A stretch of DNA of 52,686 nt. Origin: SGZJ01 sp949372955 (GTDB taxonomy: Bacteria > Bacteroidota > Bacteroidia > Flavobacteriales > Flavobacteriaceae). Below are positions 33,896-42,813 of this stretch, in pieces. Every line of letters begins with the position of its first letter. Position 1 is the first letter of the stretch. The position numbers and the translations under genes were made by a program. The notes beneath the pieces are model-generated. The model had not been told where the DNA came from, did not search any database, and saw only the letters and a program-made list of their open reading frames with translations. The stretch spans positions 1 to 52,686 of the forward strand of contig CASIAX010000025.1 in the NCBI GenBank assembly GCA_949372955.1. The letters run 5' to 3'.

Positions 33896-35833
33896 TTAAT
33901 TGATAATTATTTTATGAGTTGATGATTTAGAACCATCATACAATCGCATCAAATATACCCCTTTTTCTAAATTAATATCTAATATTGTGATATTCGAATA
34001 ACTAACTATTTTCTGCCCTAACAAAGAAAAAATATCAACTTTATCTACTTCCGATTTAAAGAATACTCTTCCGCTAGTTGGGTTTGGAAAAAAAGTAAGT
34101 TCACTGTTAAATTCATAAACATTTAAATTATCGAACCAAACTTCATTAGAGTTATCTCCCCATATATAGCTTATTAAAGCTGGTAAGTCAATAAAAGGAT
34201 TTCTATTATTTTGCCAATTATAAATTACATTATTTCTATTTTTTTCAAAATCATCAACTGGGTCTAATTGATCCCAAGCTAGTATAGTTTCAAGATCTCC
34301 TAATTGACCTACAGTTTCAGGGAAACCATCAACTACTTCTAATCCATTATATCTTAAAGATAAAAAAAGAACACTCCTAGCAACATCCCCTTTAAAACTG
34401 CTTAAATTACCAGACGGACCATTATAATCACCGTAGTGTTTATTACCTCTTGAACTATTTTCAGGACCGTCTGAAGCTCTTATTCCGTGGGCATCTGAAT
34501 TAGCGTGTCTTAATGAGTCAATATCCGTTTGCCAATAAGCATCAATACCATCTGCATAAGAGTCTGCACCAATACTGTTAAATCCACCCCTTGACCTAGG
34601 GTATGTATGCTCCCTATTCCACTTTCCTGTACTACTAGAAGTAGTTTGAAAATCAATTTTTGATCTTCCCTGTTCAGTATAGACCAGCCAAACTTGATTG
34701 CTATTTTCAGGGTTCACATCTGCTTGCTTTAAAATATCTTTTATGTCAGAATAACTGTGTGCTCTTACTAATTCATTATCTGAAATTATAGCTTGAATGG
34801 CAACTATTAGATCTTGGCCAGATAAACCATTTAAATTAGAGTAATAATTATCAGGGAAATCATTACTAATCTCGCTATAGGTTGGTTCTATTGGAGTACC
34901 GTAGTTCGCTACAATAAAATCATTGTCATTAACCCTAACAATAGAATTATTATTTAACAATAAATAATTCTCATCATTGATTGATAAAGATAAAACAAAG
35001 TCCTCATCACCCTCATCTATGTCATCATCAATAATATCAATTGTAAGCATTACAGAATTTTGACCTGATTCAAATGTCACACTTTCAATATCAGAATAAT
35101 CTGTAGAATCAAAATTCTCATAATCAAGAGTGAAAAATATAGTAATTGGTTCCTCTACTGCCTCTTCTGTAGTAAAATTAATCTCTATTTGCTCGCCTTC
35201 ATAATAGGATTCCTGATTGAAACTGAAATCTATACCATTAAGAGAAACCCCATTTCCTTCATTAACTTCTCTAGGAGTAGGTAAAGTAATAAAATAAGAC
35301 CCATCATTAGCTCTTTGTATTGACTCAGTCGTTTTATTACCATTTTCATTTTCATTTATCTGAGAATTAAGTCCAAGTAATGCCATTAAGTTATCATCAT
35401 CACTATCCGAAGTGTCATAAACTAAAGCATCAATTAAATTAACAGTTGTTGCTAATGTAGAATCTGGGAAATCATCAACAGAAGCCTCATAAATTGCCAC
35501 TGCATCGGCACCATTTTGAATTGAACTATTTGGGATTATTAGCTGAGCAGACGGAGAGACATTAATATTACCAATTAAGAATAAACCATTAAGGTCTGTT
35601 TGAAAACCATTTAAATCAAGTGTAAGATAACTGCTGTCGGCTCCACTACTTGAGCCATTAAAAAAAACAACTATATAACCATTTAAAGAGAAATTAGGAG
35701 ATTCGGATTTGATTTCAAGAAATTCTAGTTCATCAAAAGAATCGGTATCTGAATCTATTTCATTTACAAACAACTGAGAATAAATAGAATTCGAGCATAA
35801 TAGTATTACAAAAAATGTTAATATTTTTTTCAA
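33896..35833 (-). CDS. Secreted endonuclease I with lamin-tail, Calx-beta and T9SS domains
   Basis: A 645-residue exported protein. A signal peptide (to about Gln20) is followed by a lamin-tail-like domain (about 20-200, LFVNEIDSDTDSFDELEFLE), a Calx-beta repeat (about 205-305, acidic DIIDDDIDEGDEDF) and an endonuclease I domain (about 330-560). The last carries the catalytic KWNREHTYPRSRGG segment plus a second His region (SDAHGIRASDG). The C-terminal 70 residues, starting FFPNPTSG and ending STHKIIIN, are a type A T9SS sorting domain. It is probably a cell-surface or secreted nuclease that scavenges phosphate and nucleosides from DNA. Confidence 0.93.
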   Translation of the reverse strand: MKKILTFFVILLCSNSIYSQLFVNEIDSDTDSFDELEFLEIKSESPNFSLNGYIVVFFNGSSSGADSSYLTLDLNGFQTDLNGLFLIGNINVSPSAQLIIPNSSIQNGADAVAIYEASVDDFPDSTLATTVNLIDALVYDTSDSDDDNLMALLGLNSQINENENGNKTTESIQRANDGSYFITLPTPREVNEGNGVSLNGIDFSFNQESYYEGEQIEINFTTEEAVEEPITIFFTLDYENFDSTDYSDIESVTFESGQNSVMLTIDIIDDDIDEGDEDFVLSLSINDENYLLLNNNSIVRVNDNDFIVANYGTPIEPTYSEISNDFPDNYYSNLNGLSGQDLIVAIQAIISDNELVRAHSYSDIKDILKQADVNPENSNQVWLVYTEQGRSKIDFQTTSSSTGKWNREHTYPRSRGGFNSIGADSYADGIDAYWQTDIDSLRHANSDAHGIRASDGPENSSRGNKHYGDYNGPSGNLSSFKGDVARSVLFLSLRYNGLEVVDGFPETVGQLGDLETILAWDQLDPVDDFEKNRNNVIYNWQNNRNPFIDLPALISYIWGDNSNEVWFDNLNVYEFNSELTFFPNPTSGRVFFKSEVDKVDIFSLLGQKIVSYSNITILDINLEKGVYLMRLYDGSKSSTHKIIIN

Positions 35834-35905
35834 GACTTTATTTTTTACAAATATACTTTAATCAAATTTTTTATTTACTAAATTTACCATTATTAAAACC
35901 AAACA

Positions 35906-36061
35906 ATGAAACTAATTCTATTTAAATTTATAGCTATTCTAAACAGGTATTTACTACCCAGTTTATCTAAAAAAAGATTGGACCTTAGTAAAGCTACTAA
36001 ATTTGAATTAGCCTTATTTGGATGGAAATTATTTATTACAAAAAAAGTGATCAAACAATAA
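35906..36061 (+). CDS. 51-residue conserved basic protein
   Basis: ATG at 35906 to TAA at 36059-36061 encodes a basic protein beginning MKLILFKFIAILNRYLLPSL and containing LDLSKATKFELALFGWKLF. Similar 50-residue proteins in Flavobacteriaceae are often labelled SsrA-binding protein in databases, but they are far too short for SmpB and lack its OB fold, so that name should not be used. It is preceded by the divergent nuclease gene and followed after 33 bases by the subtilase gene. Function unknown. Confidence 0.65.
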   Translation: MKLILFKFIAILNRYLLPSLSKKRLDLSKATKFELALFGWKLFITKKVIKQ

Positions 36062-36094
36062 ATTTAATTTTTATTTCCCCATATCTAAAATTAT

Positions 36095-38875
36095 ATGAAA
36101 AATTTTATCAAATTATCAGTACTTTTTTGTTTATCAATAAATTATAGCTTTTCACAAACTTACAGTGAAGAATTTCTAGATGGAACTATAATGTTCCAAT
36201 TAAAAGAAAATATTTTGTCTTTTGATAAAACAATTCAACCAGACGAAAACATACTAAGTAAAAATGAAAATATCTCTAATTATCCTGAAATAGCAGTAAT
36301 ATTTAATGATGTAGAGGTAACTACATTTGAAAGACCTAGTTACTTTAGCAACAAAAGAAATCTTCAAACTATTTTTAGAGTAGTTTTTTCTGATTTTGAT
36401 AAAATTGATTTACTAATCTCTCAATTAGAATTGTTAAGTTTTGTTGATTACGCTGAAAAAGAACCAACTTATAAAATTGACTTTATACCAAATGATGCTC
36501 AACATTTTGGAAATAACAAATGGTACCACACTCTAGTAGATTCAGAGGAAGCATGGAACATAACATTAGGAAATAGCAATATTAAGGTTGCAATTATTGA
36601 TAATGGGGTTGCTAACAACCATACTGATCTAACAATATACAAACAAAGAGATGTTTCTGATAATGACAACGATGCTAATCCAGGGGCATATTATAATCAA
36701 GACTCTGCCTGGTCTCATGGGACACACTGTGCAGGTTTAGCAGCAGCAGATATTAATAACGGAACTGGAATTGCCTCTCTTGGTGGTAATGCAGAAATAA
36801 TAGCTGTTAAAGCTACTCCTGATTCTGGTGATAGTGGTCTTATTTACAATAGTTATAACGGAATTCAATGGGCTTGCGAAAATGGAGCTAATGTTGTTAG
36901 TATGTCCTACGGTTCTGCAAACGAGTCAGAATCAATACAAAATCTTATAAATAATTACCCTGAAGTTATATTTATTGCAGCAGCAGGAAATGACAATGTT
37001 AGTACAATATTTTATCCTGCGGGTTATCAAAATGTAATATCGGTTGGATCGGTAGATGGTAATGATTTAAAATCTTCTTTTTCAAATTATAATGCAGGAA
37101 TATTTGCCTGGGTTGATATTGCATCTCCCGGGGGATATTCCTTTGGCGGATTGTTAAGTACAGTTTATTCCGCTAGCGGCGATTCTTACGCAAAGAAAGG
37201 CGGCACTTCTATGGCAGCACCATTTGCAGCTGGCCTAGTAGCACAAATGCTAAGTCTTAACCCAAGTTTGAATCATGACGAAATATTAAATTGCTTACAA
37301 TCTACTGGAGTTGAAATAGATCAAAATATTGGAAATAGAATAGATGCAGATGCAGCACTAGAGTGTGTTTTGTCTACCCTCACAGGAGATCCAATTCCAG
37401 CTTTTAACACATCTCAATTAAACATATATGAAGGGGGTTCAGTGATTTTCACTGATAATTCAATTGGAGGTGGAAACGAAATTACTAACTGGGAATGGAG
37501 CTTTAATAATGGAAACCCTTCAAGTTACAATGGCCAAAATCCACCAGAAATATTTTACTCAACTCAAGGGGTTTATGATGTTAGCTTAGAGATTACTAAC
37601 TCACAAAGCACACAAATCTTAACGAAAGAATCACATATTACAGTTTCAGAAGAGCCTACAGGTGTTTGGATTAGTCAAAATACTTCTTTTCCTAACATTA
37701 GTACAGGTGTTAGAAACATTTCAATTGTAGATGAAAATGTTGTTTGGGCTTCTGGATATAATGGAAGTGGAGATGGTGAAAACTACCAAGTGTTTACAAA
37801 AACTACTAATGGTGGTTCATCTTGGAGTAGCGGAACTATTAACATAGGTGATACTGATTTAGGGATTGCTATGGTATCTGCTATTAGCTCAACTACAGCG
37901 TGGGCTGTTGGTTACCCAACAGCTGCTGGTCAAACAGGTGGTATTTGGAAAACTACAAGTGGTGGTAGCAACTGGACACGACAAAATACAGCATCCTATA
38001 ATTCAAGTGGATCTTTTACTAATGTAGTTCATTTTTGGGATGAAAATTATGGATTTGCTCAGGGTGATCCTATTGGAGGAGAATACGAACTTTATGTAAC
38101 TTCTGATGGAGGTGATAATTGGGAGTCAGTTCCAGGGGCTAATATTCCTAACCCAGGTGGTGGTGAGTATGGCTATGTTGGTCAAATTGAGATAGTAGAT
38201 GATAATGTTTGGTTTACAACAAATTCAACAACACTATATCATTCAACCGATAGAGGAAATAATTGGCAAGCATATCAATGTCCTGTTGATGATTTTAGTG
38301 GAGATGCAATTTCATTTAGTGATGCTAACAATGGAATAATTGTTAGTGGAACAAATGTTTACAGAACTTATGATTCTGGTGAAAACTGGACGCAAATTGA
38401 TCCGAATGGACCAGTTAACACTATTGGAGTTTGCTATATTGAAGGTACTGATACACTATTTTCTACATCGCAATCTGGGTCATCCCAAAGTTTTGATGGA
38501 GGCTTGACATGGAACCCAATAGATAACGAAGTCTTTTTAGGAGTTGAATTTATTAATTCAACTACCGGATGGGCAGGTTCTTTTAATGGAGATTTAACTG
38601 GAGGAATATGGAAATGGAGTGACTTTTCACTAAGTCAAGATGAAATATCCAATGAGTCTAACTTTAAAATATACCCTAATCCAGTTAATAATATTCTTTA
38701 CATAAACAGTGCGAATGAAATTAATTCAATTGTATATGATATTACTGGAAAGGAAGTTCTAAAAAGCAATTCAAAAAACATTAACTTAGAAGAGTTAAGC
38801 AAAGGAATATATATTATTAAGATTAGAGATTTAACTAACAGTATTTCTCAATCTATGAAGATTATAAAAAATTAA
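36095..38875 (+). CDS. Secreted subtilisin-like serine protease with PKD, YCF48-like repeats and T9SS tail
   Basis: A 926-residue S8 protease. After the signal peptide (to about Gln21) comes a propeptide-like region (22-130), then the catalytic domain with Asp169 in AIIDNGVANNHTDL, His208 in SHGTHCAG, oxyanion Asn299 in AAAGND and Ser372 in GTSMAAPFAAG. A PKD domain follows (about 425-520), then at least five BNR/YCF48-like beta-propeller repeats with Asp/Gly-rich cores such as TNGGSSW, TSGGSNW, SDGGDNW, DRGNNW and DSGENW. The C-terminus (FKIYPNPVNNILYI, ending SMKIIKN) is a T9SS sorting domain. It is probably an extracellular protein-degrading enzyme. Confidence 0.95.
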   Translation: MKNFIKLSVLFCLSINYSFSQTYSEEFLDGTIMFQLKENILSFDKTIQPDENILSKNENISNYPEIAVIFNDVEVTTFERPSYFSNKRNLQTIFRVVFSDFDKIDLLISQLELLSFVDYAEKEPTYKIDFIPNDAQHFGNNKWYHTLVDSEEAWNITLGNSNIKVAIIDNGVANNHTDLTIYKQRDVSDNDNDANPGAYYNQDSAWSHGTHCAGLAAADINNGTGIASLGGNAEIIAVKATPDSGDSGLIYNSYNGIQWACENGANVVSMSYGSANESESIQNLINNYPEVIFIAAAGNDNVSTIFYPAGYQNVISVGSVDGNDLKSSFSNYNAGIFAWVDIASPGGYSFGGLLSTVYSASGDSYAKKGGTSMAAPFAAGLVAQMLSLNPSLNHDEILNCLQSTGVEIDQNIGNRIDADAALECVLSTLTGDPIPAFNTSQLNIYEGGSVIFTDNSIGGGNEITNWEWSFNNGNPSSYNGQNPPEIFYSTQGVYDVSLEITNSQSTQILTKESHITVSEEPTGVWISQNTSFPNISTGVRNISIVDENVVWASGYNGSGDGENYQVFTKTTNGGSSWSSGTINIGDTDLGIAMVSAISSTTAWAVGYPTAAGQTGGIWKTTSGGSNWTRQNTASYNSSGSFTNVVHFWDENYGFAQGDPIGGEYELYVTSDGGDNWESVPGANIPNPGGGEYGYVGQIEIVDDNVWFTTNSTTLYHSTDRGNNWQAYQCPVDDFSGDAISFSDANNGIIVSGTNVYRTYDSGENWTQIDPNGPVNTIGVCYIEGTDTLFSTSQSGSSQSFDGGLTWNPIDNEVFLGVEFINSTTGWAGSFNGDLTGGIWKWSDFSLSQDEISNESNFKIYPNPVNNILYINSANEINSIVYDITGKEVLKSNSKNINLEELSKGIYIIKIRDLTNSISQSMKIIKN

Positions 38876-38878
38876 ATC

Positions 38879-39280
38879 ATGAAAAGAATATTACTAATCT
38901 CTGTACTAACAATTTTTTTTAGCTGTAAATCCTCAACAGTTGATACTTCAAATAGAATCAAAAGCTCTAATTTTGGGATTTCCCCTGGTGCAACTACATT
39001 AGCAGAGGTAATTATTGGTAAATTTCCAGGTATAAAAACAGAGGGTGCTAACATGTCGAATTCAAGCCCAAGGTTTATTATTAGAGGAGGGACGTCTTTA
39101 AATAATCCAGCTTATGCAATATATGATATAGATGGACAGGTCTACACACAATATCCTAGCTTTATTGATCCACAAAATATTAAAAGCATTATGATTTTAA
39201 AATCAATAAGTGCTACAAATAGATATGGGGGACAAGGACGTGGAGGTGCAATTGTAATCAAAATGAAGTCTAGTCAATAA
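38879..39280 (+). CDS. TonB plug-domain-only lipoprotein
   Basis: A 133-residue lipoprotein (Cys16 in FFSCKSST). It contains little beyond a TonB-dependent receptor plug: TTLAEVIIGKFPGIKTEG, then RFIIRGGTSLNNPAYAIYD, then PQNIKSIMILK and the closing GGQGRGGAIVIKMK. There is no beta-barrel. Plug-only lipoproteins are known in Bacteroidota; their role is unclear, and docking to a barrel protein or carboxypeptidase-type outer-membrane complex is one possibility. It starts 3 bases after the subtilase stop, so the two are likely an operon. Confidence 0.88.
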   Translation: MKRILLISVLTIFFSCKSSTVDTSNRIKSSNFGISPGATTLAEVIIGKFPGIKTEGANMSNSSPRFIIRGGTSLNNPAYAIYDIDGQVYTQYPSFIDPQNIKSIMILKSISATNRYGGQGRGGAIVIKMKSSQ

Positions 39281-39289
39281 CAATAAAAG

Positions 39290-39838
39290 CTATTTTGTAT
39301 ATTTTATTTCAATAATAATTTCATTCCTTCTACTAAAAAACTTATAAGGGCTGTTGTAGGAGACATTCGATGGATGTCCAATGTGTTCTATGTTTTTATT
39401 ATCCAATATTTCATATAACTTATTAGTATAGTTTTCAACTTTAGAGGAATTAGAGTAACCACCATATTTAAAACTTGCAAAATAACCCGCTTTAGATTCT
39501 ATAATTTTAACATCATTATCGCTGGGCTTATATATATTATTTAAATCAAATTTACTAGGCATTACAAAGTCCATTGAACTACCAACAGAATCATTATTCA
39601 TATACACTGGAGTAGTCATTGAAATTTTATTTTGCTCTTCGTTATTTCCACTGATATACCTAAATAATTTCATGAAGTTATTATTAGAATTTGCATTTGA
39701 AACTACTCTTGCTTTTAATGATTTTGGATAATATCTGATTTCAAAATTATCAGATTTGGATACAAGAGTGTATTTCTGAGTTTCATAAGTTTGGCTAAAC
39801 ATAATTGAAGGTATAAGTAAAAATAATAGAGTTTTCAT
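39290..39838 (-). CDS. Exported SOUL-family haem-binding-like protein
   Basis: A 182-residue protein with a signal peptide (to about Gln16). The SOUL/HBP signatures are present: YTLVSKSDNFEIRYYP near the start, KISMTTPVYM in the middle and FASFKYGGYS later. The family binds haem or porphyrins in animals and plants; bacterial members are poorly studied. It lies just downstream of the detached sorting domain of the hydrolase gene and could be co-transcribed with it. Confidence 0.88.
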   Translation of the reverse strand: MKTLLFLLIPSIMFSQTYETQKYTLVSKSDNFEIRYYPKSLKARVVSNANSNNNFMKLFRYISGNNEEQNKISMTTPVYMNNDSVGSSMDFVMPSKFDLNNIYKPSDNDVKIIESKAGYFASFKYGGYSNSSKVENYTNKLYEILDNKNIEHIGHPSNVSYNSPYKFFSRRNEIIIEIKYTK

Positions 39839-39853
39839 ATGTAATATTAAGTA

Positions 39854-40016
39854 TTAATTTTTTAAAAATTTAAATATATTCTCTTTAATAATAATGTAGT
39901 ACATACCACTTTTTAGACTAGATAAATCTATTTCATAAATACCTTGAGCTATATAGCCATCTAATAATTGTTGTCCTAGAGAATTTATTACTTCGTAGCT
40001 AACTGGATATGTAATA
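39854..40016 (-). pseudogene. Detached T9SS sorting domain of the upstream hydrolase, out of frame
   Basis: In the minus-strand frame shifted by one from the hydrolase, the codons read YPVSYEVINSLGQQLL, then GIYEIDLSSLKSGMYYIIIK and end FKFLKN. This is the second half of a type A T9SS C-terminal domain. Its first half (ISFYPNPVVDILTIKS) is in frame at the end of the hydrolase. Removing one T around 40013-40018 would join them into one domain ending at 39854. It is either a real frameshift that deletes the sorting signal or a sequencing error. Confidence 0.85.
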
Positions 40017-40946
40017 ATCACTCTTTATCGTTAAGATATCAACTACGGGATTTGGATAAAATGATATGTCTATAAAATTCTCTTCAATTAAATTGAATGA
40101 CTCTAGGTTATTTACATATTCAGATGCAAACTCAGGGGTTTCTAGCAATAAGGGATAATAGCACTCATCACCTATTAAAAAATTACTTAACCATGCTAGC
40201 ACAATTTTTCCCATATAATTATTAGCTGATGTAGGATAATTACCAACAGAGTGACTTCCATTTTGAACTTCGTAGAGAGCTTTAGGGGTAGAATTAGGCG
40301 TATATTGATAATGTACATTTGCATGCTCCTCTGGGCTAGCAGTTGAATCATTTTCACCACTAATTATTAATAATGGTACAGAGTGATTTAAGTAATCAGA
40401 ATTAACAAGCCAAGGCTCTATCCATGGAGTTAAGCTAATCACAGACTTTAGATCAGTATTTAAAGTAGCTGCAATTTGAGCTCCACCTCCACCCATAGAG
40501 TGCCCACCAACAGAAAATTTATCTAAATCAATATTTTGGTAAACAGGAGAGTTTTCACGATTATTTTCTTCTTGAAGTGTTTGAACAGCGTCTAAAAGTG
40601 CTATGGCCCTATCTTGCGGTAAATCAGTAAGTGAATTAGTGCCTATAGTCATCACTATAATTCCATGGGATGCCAAAAAAGGACCCCATAATGAAACAGT
40701 ATACTCGGGGCTGACATAACCTGGAACTAAAACTAAACTAGCAAATGGACCATCCGAATCAGTTGGATAGTATAAAGTTGCTCCATAATAATTGGGGCCA
40801 TCTCTCATACCATCGCTTTCTAGAATTACCTCATAATTGTAAGGACCAGGGTTACTAATATTTTCAAGAGATACAGAATCACAGTTTTGTGAAAAAACAA
40901 AATTACAAGAGGTTATAAATAATAATGAGTAAAGCCAATTTCTCAT
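39999..40946 (-). CDS. Secreted alpha/beta hydrolase of the cutinase/PET-hydrolase (dienelactone hydrolase-like) type
   Basis: A 315-residue exported hydrolase (signal peptide to about Gln20). The core follows leaf-branch-compost cutinase/IsPETase architecture: oxyanion Tyr77 in VPGYVSP, GHSMGGGG with nucleophile Ser150 and oxyanion Met151, Trp175 in LTPW, Asp200 in GENDSTASP and His232 in NGSHS. LASHGIIVMTIGTNS and LYYPTDSDGPF align well with cutinase segments. Flavobacterial relatives with a T9SS tail include the PET-active enzymes PET27 and PET30, but activity on polyesters here is inference. The sorting tail is interrupted by a frameshift near 40013-40018. Natural substrates may be cutin-like or lipid esters. 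Confidence 0.85.
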   Translation of the reverse strand: MRNWLYSLLFITSCNFVFSQNCDSVSLENISNPGPYNYEVILESDGMRDGPNYYGATLYYPTDSDGPFASLVLVPGYVSPEYTVSLWGPFLASHGIIVMTIGTNSLTDLPQDRAIALLDAVQTLQEENNRENSPVYQNIDLDKFSVGGHSMGGGGAQIAATLNTDLKSVISLTPWIEPWLVNSDYLNHSVPLLIISGENDSTASPEEHANVHYQYTPNSTPKALYEVQNGSHSVGNYPTSANNYMGKIVLAWLSNFLIGDECYYPLLLETPEFASEYVNNLESFNLIEENFIDISFYPNPVVDILTIKSDYYISS

Positions 40947-40951
40947 TTTTA

Positions 40952-41080
40952 TTATTTACCTCTACCAGTCTTTCTTACTGCTGAAGTTTTAAAAGAAGTA
41001 CTATTTTTAAACTTTTGTTTAACCCCCTTTTTCTCAAGGGATTTATCTTTACTCTTATTACCAAAGAATTCGCTACTCAT
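40952..41080 (-). CDS. 42-residue basic protein
   Basis: ATG at 41080 to TAA at 40952-40954 encodes MSSEFFGNKSKDKSLEKKGV followed by KQKFKNSTSFKTSAVRKTGR and GK. It is strongly basic, lacks hydrophobic segments, and its Lys/Arg-rich C-terminus ending RKTGRGK suggests nucleic-acid or ribosome contact. It sits 5 bases upstream of the hydrolase start on the same strand. No family assignment is possible; a chance ORF is less likely given composition and placement. Confidence 0.55.
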   Translation of the reverse strand: MSSEFFGNKSKDKSLEKKGVKQKFKNSTSFKTSAVRKTGRGK

Positions 41081-41127
41081 AATGTTTTTTTTATAAATAT
41101 ACTAACATCTACTTTAAGTATCTTGAC

Positions 41128-41373
41128 TTACAGCTTAATTAACATATTAATTAGTAGGGTTCCATTGTTATAGACTGGAGTTTCACTCTTTAAATTATAG
41201 TCTAACAAAACTTCATTAACCAGCTCTTTCATACGATCACTATTTCCTGTAATAATCTCAACTTCTAGGGCCTTTTCTAAAATACATTTACTAATAAACC
41301 TATCTACCTTTATGCTTACATCTTTATAAAATGTGCCATGAAGATCTAATTTGTAAGGAGTGAAATTGTTCAT
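41128..41373 (-). CDS. Stand-alone Smr-domain protein
   Basis: An 81-residue protein that is almost entirely a small MutS-related (Smr) domain. LDLHG (9-13) is the first signature, and VEIITGNSDRMKELV carries the second in a TGxS form where other Smr domains have HGxG. Smr domains nick DNA or RNA structures. Its presence is notable because the MutS2 in this window lacks a Smr domain. A -7 element (TATATTTG) lies about 40 bases upstream. Confidence 0.9.
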   Translation of the reverse strand: MNNFTPYKLDLHGTFYKDVSIKVDRFISKCILEKALEVEIITGNSDRMKELVNEVLLDYNLKSETPVYNNGTLLINMLIKL

Positions 41374-41413
41374 AAGACAAAAAGAAAAAATTAAAAGACA
41401 AAATTAATTAAAA

Positions 41414-41421
41414 CAAATATA
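41414..41421 (-). promoter_or_regulatory. -7 element of the Smr gene promoter
   Basis: TATATTTG on the minus strand matches TAnnTTTG, 41 bases before the ATG at 41373. Confidence 0.45.
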
Positions 41422-41508
41422 AAACTCAAATAGCTAGTTAAATAATTATTCAATATAATTATAATTAATTTTTTTGCATGTTATTAAAAAAAATTGTAAC
41501 TTAAGTAA

Positions 41509-41973
41509 ATGGTAATCAATTACATAAGCCCTAAAAAAAAAGAATATAAAAAAACTAATTCTCAAATATTAGTAAAAGATTACATGAGTAAGAATGTAAT
41601 AACATTTTATAATTACGAATCTATCTACTTAGTTATGAGTATACTACATAGCAATAAGATATCTGGTGCACCTGTTATAAATAAATTTGGCAAACTAGTA
41701 GGAGTAATTTCAGAAACTGATATAATGAAACATATTTTAGAGAGTAGATATTTTAATATGCCAACAAGTAAGAACTCTGTAAGTAATTTTATGACTAAAA
41801 CTGTTGATACCATAAGCCCTAATAAGACTATTTTCGATGCAGCGTCAAGATTTCTAGACTTAAACAGGAAACGATTCCCAGTAATGAGCGGAGATAAGAT
41901 ATTAGGAATTATAAGCAGATCGGATATAATCACAGCAGCTTTAAAAATAAAAGGTCAAAATTGGAGAAAATAA
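41509..41973 (+). CDS. Two-CBS-domain protein
   Basis: A 154-residue protein made of a short basic lead and two CBS domains (about 23-80 and 90-150). Both show the CBS core: VKDYMSKNVITF with GKLVGVISETDIM, and SNFMTKTVDTISP with DKILGIISRSDIITA. Paired CBS domains bind adenine nucleotides and regulate a partner. No effector domain is attached, so it probably acts on another protein. The SDR gene follows 34 bases later. Confidence 0.92.
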   Translation: MVINYISPKKKEYKKTNSQILVKDYMSKNVITFYNYESIYLVMSILHSNKISGAPVINKFGKLVGVISETDIMKHILESRYFNMPTSKNSVSNFMTKTVDTISPNKTIFDAASRFLDLNRKRFPVMSGDKILGIISRSDIITAALKIKGQNWRK

Positions 41974-42007
41974 ATTTTATCAATATTTAATTGTATAAAT
42001 TTATAGA

Positions 42008-42808
42008 ATGGGGAAATTCGCATTAATTACAGGTTCATCATCAGGAATTGGATTAGAAATTGCTAAAATATTAGCTTCTAAAGGCTTTAATATAATTCTA
42101 ACTGCCAGAAGAAAAGAAAGATTACAAGAAATTTCAAAAAAAATCATTTTAGATTACAAAGTAAAATGCGATCTTATCAGCTGTGACTTAAGTGAAAAAA
42201 GTGCTCCAAATCAAATTTATGACTTTTGTGTAAAAAATAATTATAACGTTGAAATATTAGTTAATAATGCAGGATATGCAATTCCTTCAACTTTTACTGA
42301 GACTAGTATGGAGGATGAGGAAAATTTCTTGAGAGTACTTGGCATTTCGGTGATAGCCCTAACTAAACTGTTTTTACCATCTATGATAGAAAAGAAAAAG
42401 GGAAAAATTATGATAATTTCTTCTGTAGCAGCATTTGCGCCACCTTCTTCAATTCAATCGCTCTATGGTCCAATTAAAACTTTTATGAACAGATTTAGTG
42501 ATTCAATCAATTCTAACTATAACAGAAAAGGTATTACATCAACTGCTGTTTGTCCAGGCTTTACATACACAGAATTTCACACCTCTAGTGGAGTTCAAAA
42601 AGAAATGGATCGTGTACCAGGATTTTTAAAGAAAACAGCCTTGCGAGTAGCTACTGAAGCAGTAGAAGATACATTAAAAGGGAAATCAATTAGCATACCT
42701 ACTAAAACCTACAAAATCTTTGCGTTTATATTAAAAGTAGCACCGCTAAACGTATTTTCTCTACTAGTAAAGGTTCTAGCTCCAGGCAGATATGATAAAA
42801 AAAAATAA
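42008..42808 (+). CDS. Short-chain dehydrogenase/reductase
   Basis: A 266-residue classical SDR. The NAD(P) motif TGSSSGIG (8-15), NNAG and the catalytic Ser (IISSVAAF) and YxxxK (YGPIK) are all present. ARRKERL after the second strand suggests NADP(H) preference. The C-terminal hydrophobic segment, close to the type in DltE-like and acyl-modifying SDRs, may contact the membrane. With the saccharopine-dehydrogenase-like gene downstream, a lipid or acyl substrate is possible but unproven. Confidence 0.9.
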   Translation: MGKFALITGSSSGIGLEIAKILASKGFNIILTARRKERLQEISKKIILDYKVKCDLISCDLSEKSAPNQIYDFCVKNNYNVEILVNNAGYAIPSTFTETSMEDEENFLRVLGISVIALTKLFLPSMIEKKKGKIMIISSVAAFAPPSSIQSLYGPIKTFMNRFSDSINSNYNRKGITSTAVCPGFTYTEFHTSSGVQKEMDRVPGFLKKTALRVATEAVEDTLKGKSISIPTKTYKIFAFILKVAPLNVFSLLVKVLAPGRYDKKK

Positions 42809-42813
42809 CTTAA

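Noticed and set aside
35906..36061. Calling the 51-residue protein SmpB (SsrA-binding protein)
   Set aside because: SmpB is about 150 residues with an OB fold; this protein is one third of that and lacks its conserved motifs.
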